NCBI GenBank assembly: GCA_944392655.1
Contig: CALXXL010000001.1
Coordinates: 1-64,000 of the forward strand
DNA: 64,000 bases
Source of the DNA: an uncultured Victivallaceae bacterium
GTDB lineage: Bacteria; Verrucomicrobiota; Lentisphaeria; Victivallales; Victivallaceae
Reading direction: 5' to 3'
A program made the translations under genes and the position numbers. The first letter of the stretch is position 1. Every line of letters begins with the position of its first letter. The notes beneath the pieces are model-generated. The model had not been told where the DNA came from, made no database searches, and saw only the letters and a list, made by a program, of their open reading frames with translations. Below are positions 60,693 through 64,000 of this stretch, piece by piece.

Positions 60693-62076
60693 ATTTTGAG
60701 AATAATTTATGCAAATAGGCGTTGGCGCTTTCCGGTGAATCAAATTCGCCATCCAGTTGTGCTTCGTAGCAGCGATGTACCATTTCCCCGAGTTCACGTC
60801 CCGGTTTCATTCCGAATGCGATAAGGTGACGTCCCTTTATTAATGGTTCCGGAGCCGCATCGGCAACTTTTAATTCTTCAATTTTATGTCTGAACCATTC
60901 AAGTGGCGGCATATCAACCGGTGTGGGAGGTCGTCCGGCGGAATCGCTTTGTGCGACGGCAAGCAGAAGATCCAGCCGTTTTACTTTCAATGCCAACCGT
61001 CGGATTGCCTTGTCCGAGGCTTTTTGCGAGAAAAATGAATATGGTTTCAAATGATTTTCCACCAGTGGAACTACCTGATCCGCAAGTTTTGCATCACGCC
61101 ATAGCCGGGCGATGAATGATCTAGTGGGATCGGCTCCTGCCTCTTCATGGCCGCGACTGGTTATGCGACCGTCCTGTTCAAACACGGTTGTGGCAGGCTT
61201 GCCCAGGTCATGACACAGTACTGCCAGCATCATGATCCGGTCATCTTCACGCTTTCCGGTTCTCAGTTCTGCTGCTGCGTCCAGACAGTGCAGCGTATGC
61301 CGCCAGACATTGCCTTCCGGGTGCCATTTCGGATATTGAGGACAACGGTTCAGCGCTGCCAGTTCCGGATAGTAGTCGAGCCAGTTGCATTGCTCCAGAA
61401 AATCCAGGCCTGCCGATGGTTTCAGGCCTTGTAGCAATAATTTCTCCCACTCTGCACCCACTCTTTCTACCGCCAATCCTTCCGGGGTCATGCTTTGGCA
61501 CAGTTCAATCAGTTCCGGAGCAGGAGAAAATTTGAAGCGGGCAAGGAACTGCATTCCGCGCAGAACCCGCAATGGATCTTCAACAAACGCGGGACTGACA
61601 TGACGTAAAATACCATTTTGCAGATCGTTCATACCACCGTGAAAATCGAGTAATTCTCCTGAAAAAACATCCCACATCATGGCATTTACAGTGAAATCCC
61701 GTCGTGCTGAGGCATCCTGTGGAGACAGCTCTGAATCCGGAGTAATTAAAAATCCCCGATGTCCGCGTCCGGTCTTATTTTCGCGGCGTGGCAGAGAGAC
61801 ATCCACATCCACTCCGGATATCTTGATAACTCCGAATGACATGCCGACTAAATTAAGCGTGAATTCCCGGCTGAGCAGTTCAATAATCTGTTCCGCGGAA
61901 AGGCCGTAAAGCTCCATATCCAGATCCACGGGCGGTACGCCGCGCATGGCATCACGCACACCTCCACCAACCAGAAAAGCTCTCCCTCCGGCCTGATGAA
62001 TCAGTTGACCAATGCGGAATGCACATTCCGCATTGGCCGGCGATTTTGCCCGCGCCATTGCCAGAATATCAGGCAT
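60691..62076 (-). CDS. tRNA nucleotidyltransferase / poly(A) polymerase family protein with HD domain
   Basis: A 461-aa class II nucleotidyltransferase. The N-terminal head has AFLVGGGVRDAMRGVPPVDLDME (GGxVRD and Asp-x-Asp metal site) and ARRDFTVNAMMWD; 'EDPLRVLRGMQFLARF' is the neck. An HD domain follows (HTLHCLDAAAEL and LCHDLGKPATT, about residues 265-300). It would add or repair the CCA end of tRNAs; both tRNAs in this window already encode CCA, so repair is the likely role. It overlaps the Nudix gene by 8 nt and AGGAG precedes the start. Confidence 0.88.
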   Translation of the reverse strand: MPDILAMARAKSPANAECAFRIGQLIHQAGGRAFLVGGGVRDAMRGVPPVDLDMELYGLSAEQIIELLSREFTLNLVGMSFGVIKISGVDVDVSLPRRENKTGRGHRGFLITPDSELSPQDASARRDFTVNAMMWDVFSGELLDFHGGMNDLQNGILRHVSPAFVEDPLRVLRGMQFLARFKFSPAPELIELCQSMTPEGLAVERVGAEWEKLLLQGLKPSAGLDFLEQCNWLDYYPELAALNRCPQYPKWHPEGNVWRHTLHCLDAAAELRTGKREDDRIMMLAVLCHDLGKPATTVFEQDGRITSRGHEEAGADPTRSFIARLWRDAKLADQVVPLVENHLKPYSFFSQKASDKAIRRLALKVKRLDLLLAVAQSDSAGRPPTPVDMPPLEWFRHKIEELKVADAAPEPLIKGRHLIAFGMKPGRELGEMVHRCYEAQLDGEFDSPESANAYLHKLFSK

Positions 62077-62644
62077 GGAAGAACTCCTGCGCCATCATAA
62101 AAGTAAGCAGCTTTGAATCAATCCCATCTCCACGGGCAATGGCCTGATTGATAAAATCATGCAGTTCCGCTGTTTTCACTGCGAATATTTCGATGTTCTC
62201 CGAATCTTCCTGGTGTGGGGTTGGCGCTCCGGCGGCGAAGTCATAGTCATTAATCTCGACAATCGCAATATTGGTGGCTTCTCCGGATAACCCGGCCGAT
62301 GAGTATACCGGACATGAGCAGAATGTCAATAATCCGTGATAACCAGTCTCTTCCAGCAGTTCCCGTTTGGCAGTTGCTTCCGGGGCTTCGCCCGGATCTA
62401 TCAGCCCAGCCGGGAATTCAAGGACATATTTCCCGGTAGGCGGGCGGAATTGACGGGTAATCAATATCCGGTTGGACGGCATCAGGTGACCGATAATCAT
62501 TACTGCGCCTTTTGTGTTCAGGCGGTCAGCGCTCTCCCATTCGCGTTTTCTTCCACGTTCATCGACGAATATTACTTTATTCAATGCGATAAACCGCCCT
62601 TCGCTTATAGCTATATGTTTTTCCCGGAATGCGGAATTATTCAT
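62069..62644 (-). CDS. Nudix hydrolase (ADP-ribose pyrophosphatase-like)
   Basis: A 191-aa protein with a complete Nudix box, GLIDPGEAPEATAKRELLEE followed by TG (G-x5-E-x7-REUxEExGU). Upstream ITRQFRPPTGKYVLEFPAG is the stretch typical of ADP-ribose pyrophosphatases (YffH/NudF-like). The substrate is probably ADP-ribose or another nucleoside diphosphate sugar. It forms a two-gene operon with the tRNA nucleotidyltransferase and is divergent from coaE. Confidence 0.9.
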   Translation of the reverse strand: MNNSAFREKHIAISEGRFIALNKVIFVDERGRKREWESADRLNTKGAVMIIGHLMPSNRILITRQFRPPTGKYVLEFPAGLIDPGEAPEATAKRELLEETGYHGLLTFCSCPVYSSAGLSGEATNIAIVEINDYDFAAGAPTPHQEDSENIEIFAVKTAELHDFINQAIARGDGIDSKLLTFMMAQEFFHA

Positions 62645-62671
62645 ATTTTCCTCACGCTAACGTAAATAAAT

Positions 62672-62699
62672 TTGCATTTTAAAAAAATTGTGCTAAAAT
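62672..62699 (+). promoter_or_regulatory. Putative promoter of coaE
   Basis: TTGCAT (62672-62677) and TAAAAT (62694-62699), spacer 16 bp, with a TGC extended -10. It lies about 165 nt before coaE, leaving a long leader in which no further element was recognised. Confidence 0.4.
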
Positions 62700-62865
62700 A
62701 TACACAGAGAATCAAAACTAAGCAAATTTAATTCCGCTTTTTACCCTTTCCGGATTATCCGGTGTTCCTGATAGACAAGTTCACGTTTTTTCAATGTATG
62801 TGATTTGTCGCTCGTAACTTAAAATATTTTTGAGGGTAAAGCGTTGGAGCGTCAAGAATATATCC

Positions 62866-63444
62866 ATGAATATCGCGATAACCGGCGGCATTGGCTGCGG
62901 CAAAAGCACCGTGGGAAAATGTTTTAAAAAACTGGGTGCAGCAGTATATAATGCTGATGAAATATGTCACGAGGCGATAGAGTATTCTCATATAAAAGAG
63001 CAATTATCTGCCAGGTGGGGAAATAAGATTCTGAACAGCGATAGTTCAGTCAACCGCCGTGAAGTGGCAAAAATAGTTTTCAATAATGAAAGTGAATTGG
63101 ATTTTCTTACCGGGATTATTTATAATGAATTATTTAAAATACTGGATGAGAAAATACTCGATAGCGCAATGCAATGGAAATTTTTTGAAATTCCGCTGTT
63201 ATATGAGGAAAATCTGGCAGACCGGTTTGATCGGGTAATTTCAGTATGGGCTCCGCACGAACTGGTTTTAAGACGTACGGCAAACTGGCCGGATGGCGAA
63301 TTGGAGCGCCGTTCCGCCAGGCAGTGGGCGTCTGAGCGCAAACTTGAGTGCGCTGATTTTGGAATTGTCAATGCCGGCGGAATTGATGAACTTGAATTAC
63401 AATGTTCCAGGTTGGCTCTGCAGCTTGGAATGAATAGTCTATAA
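62866..63444 (+). CDS. coaE: Dephospho-CoA kinase
   Basis: A 192-aa P-loop kinase that carries out the last step of coenzyme A synthesis. The N-terminus MNIAITGGIGCGKSTVGKCF contains the Walker A motif; VYNADEICHEAI (family DxD/E), FFEIPLLYE and RRSARQ follow, all in the expected order. Met62866 is chosen because the P-loop begins six residues later, as in homologues; the frame is open upstream to 62830. The rho-like gene follows 20 nt later, the order common in Lentisphaerae and Verrucomicrobia. Confidence 0.92.
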   Translation: MNIAITGGIGCGKSTVGKCFKKLGAAVYNADEICHEAIEYSHIKEQLSARWGNKILNSDSSVNRREVAKIVFNNESELDFLTGIIYNELFKILDEKILDSAMQWKFFEIPLLYEENLADRFDRVISVWAPHELVLRRTANWPDGELERRSARQWASERKLECADFGIVNAGGIDELELQCSRLALQLGMNSL

Positions 63445-63464
63445 AATAAATCTGGAAAAATTCT

Positions 63465-64000
63465 ATGGAAGAACAAGAGTTAAATTTATCCTCGCCAGCC
63501 GCAGAGGCAACCCCTGAACCCGCTACTCCCAAAAAACGCCGTGGGCGTCCACCAAAAGCAAAAGCTGCTGTAACTGAATCTGCTGAGTCTGTCAAGCAGA
63601 CGGATGTCGTAAATAATACTATGGAAAAAACGGTACAGCCTGAAGTAATTCCGGAGCAGCCCAAGCGACTTGAACCGATGTTTGATGAACAGAAGCCTGA
63701 AGAAAAGACGGAGGTTAAACCCCAGCGTCCGGAACCGATGTTTGACGATAATGCTGAAGCTGTACGGCAGGAGTATGCTAATTTTAATACCGCAGATGAA
63801 CGTCCGCGGCAGAAGTTCCGTAATAACAAGATGCGTCGCCGCAACAACAATAATAACAATTCCGAAAACGGCAATAATAATCAGCGCAGATACAGCAATG
63901 GTAATAGCGGGAAAAATGACGGTGAAAACAGCTCTGTACCGCATCATGAACACAATAATGTTGACGAAATGGCCGAACAGGCGGCGGATCAGATAAATAT
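63465..64000 (+). CDS. N-terminal part of a probable transcription termination factor Rho
   Basis: A partial gene, open to the window edge (178 codons seen). The sequence is low in complexity: an AT-hook-like PKKRRGRPPKAKA at residues 22-34, then two copies of a short motif (RLEPMFDE and RPEPMFDD, about 20 residues apart), then an Asn/Arg-rich stretch (RRRNNNNNNNSENGNNNQRR). Rho proteins of several bacterial groups have such insertions before the RNA-binding domain, and coaE-rho is a common gene order, so Rho is the best guess. No Rho catalytic motif is within the window. Confidence 0.6.
   Translation, partial: MEEQELNLSSPAAEATPEPATPKKRRGRPPKAKAAVTESAESVKQTDVVNNTMEKTVQPEVIPEQPKRLEPMFDEQKPEEKTEVKPQRPEPMFDDNAEAVRQEYANFNTADERPRQKFRNNKMRRRNNNNNNSENGNNNQRRYSNGNSGKNDGENSSVPHHEHNNVDEMAEQAADQIN

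Overview
The window looks like chromosomal DNA of an anaerobic or fermentative Gram-negative bacterium, most likely of the Lentisphaerae/Victivallales group. Pointers are two adjacent pseudopilin-like proteins with the C-terminal H-X9-DG signature, a DUF4434 protein next to a GH38 mannosidase, long AIDA-type repeat proteins, a glycyl radical enzyme with its activase, and coaE followed by what looks like rho with a low-complexity N-terminus. The assignment is inference; no rRNA or other phylogenetic marker was read.

Layout. 1-2.0 kb: tRNA-Thr and two pseudopilins. 2.0-7.1 kb (minus): DUF4434 protein, M28 peptidase lipoprotein, GH38 alpha-mannosidase. 7.3-10.8 kb (minus): LOG-family protein, then mntP-argF-argD. 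11.1-41.5 kb (plus, with one minus gene): a surface polysaccharide locus. Its first part (11.1-21.1 kb) makes nucleotide sugars: UDP-HexNAc dehydrogenase and 4-epimerase, dTDP-L-rhamnose (rfbBACD), UDP-ManNAc, and GDP-mannose to GDP-L-fucose. Its second part (22.6-41.5 kb) is visibly more AT-rich. It carries the aminotransferase, initiating phosphosugar transferase, glycosyltransferases, a pyruvyltransferase, a Wzy-like EpsG protein, a Wzx-like flippase, parts of the UDP-L-FucNAc pathway, a TagD-like cytidylyltransferase with a CDP-alcohol transferase, and a MenD-like TPP enzyme. At the far end, on the minus strand, are a PglF/CapD-type dehydratase and a NusG/RfaH-type antiterminator. 44.3-47.6 kb (minus): glycyl radical enzyme, activase and a doubtful small ORF. 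47.7-58.0 kb: two tandem cassettes. 58.1-64 kb: tRNA-Leu, lemA/M48 protease pair, YggL, a zinc-ribbon protein, tRNA nucleotidyltransferase, Nudix hydrolase, coaE and a partial rho-like gene.

The most interesting system is at 47.7-58.0 kb. Each cassette has a matching sigma70-like promoter with a shared upstream box, a giant AIDA-repeat protein (1193 and 1592 aa), an intercistronic hairpin and a 39-aa peptide gene. The first cassette then has a radical SAM/SPASM protein overlapping the peptide gene; in the second this gene is cut off just after the first cysteine of the radical SAM motif. The peptide is identical in both copies except for one residue and begins with a Y-x2-P-x-L motif like that of RiPP leaders. 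The two large proteins differ in their N-terminal parts but share a near-identical 636-residue C-terminus, including a 299-bp stretch with no mismatch. I read this as a RiPP-like peptide-maturase system coupled to a variable repeat protein. I do not recognise it as a described family; the function is unknown.

Other points worth checking: a putative GT39-like glycosyltransferase split by one in-frame stop codon, a missing CapF step in the FucNAc pathway, a CDP-alcohol transferase lacking the fourth motif aspartate, and a MenD-like enzyme inside a polysaccharide locus.
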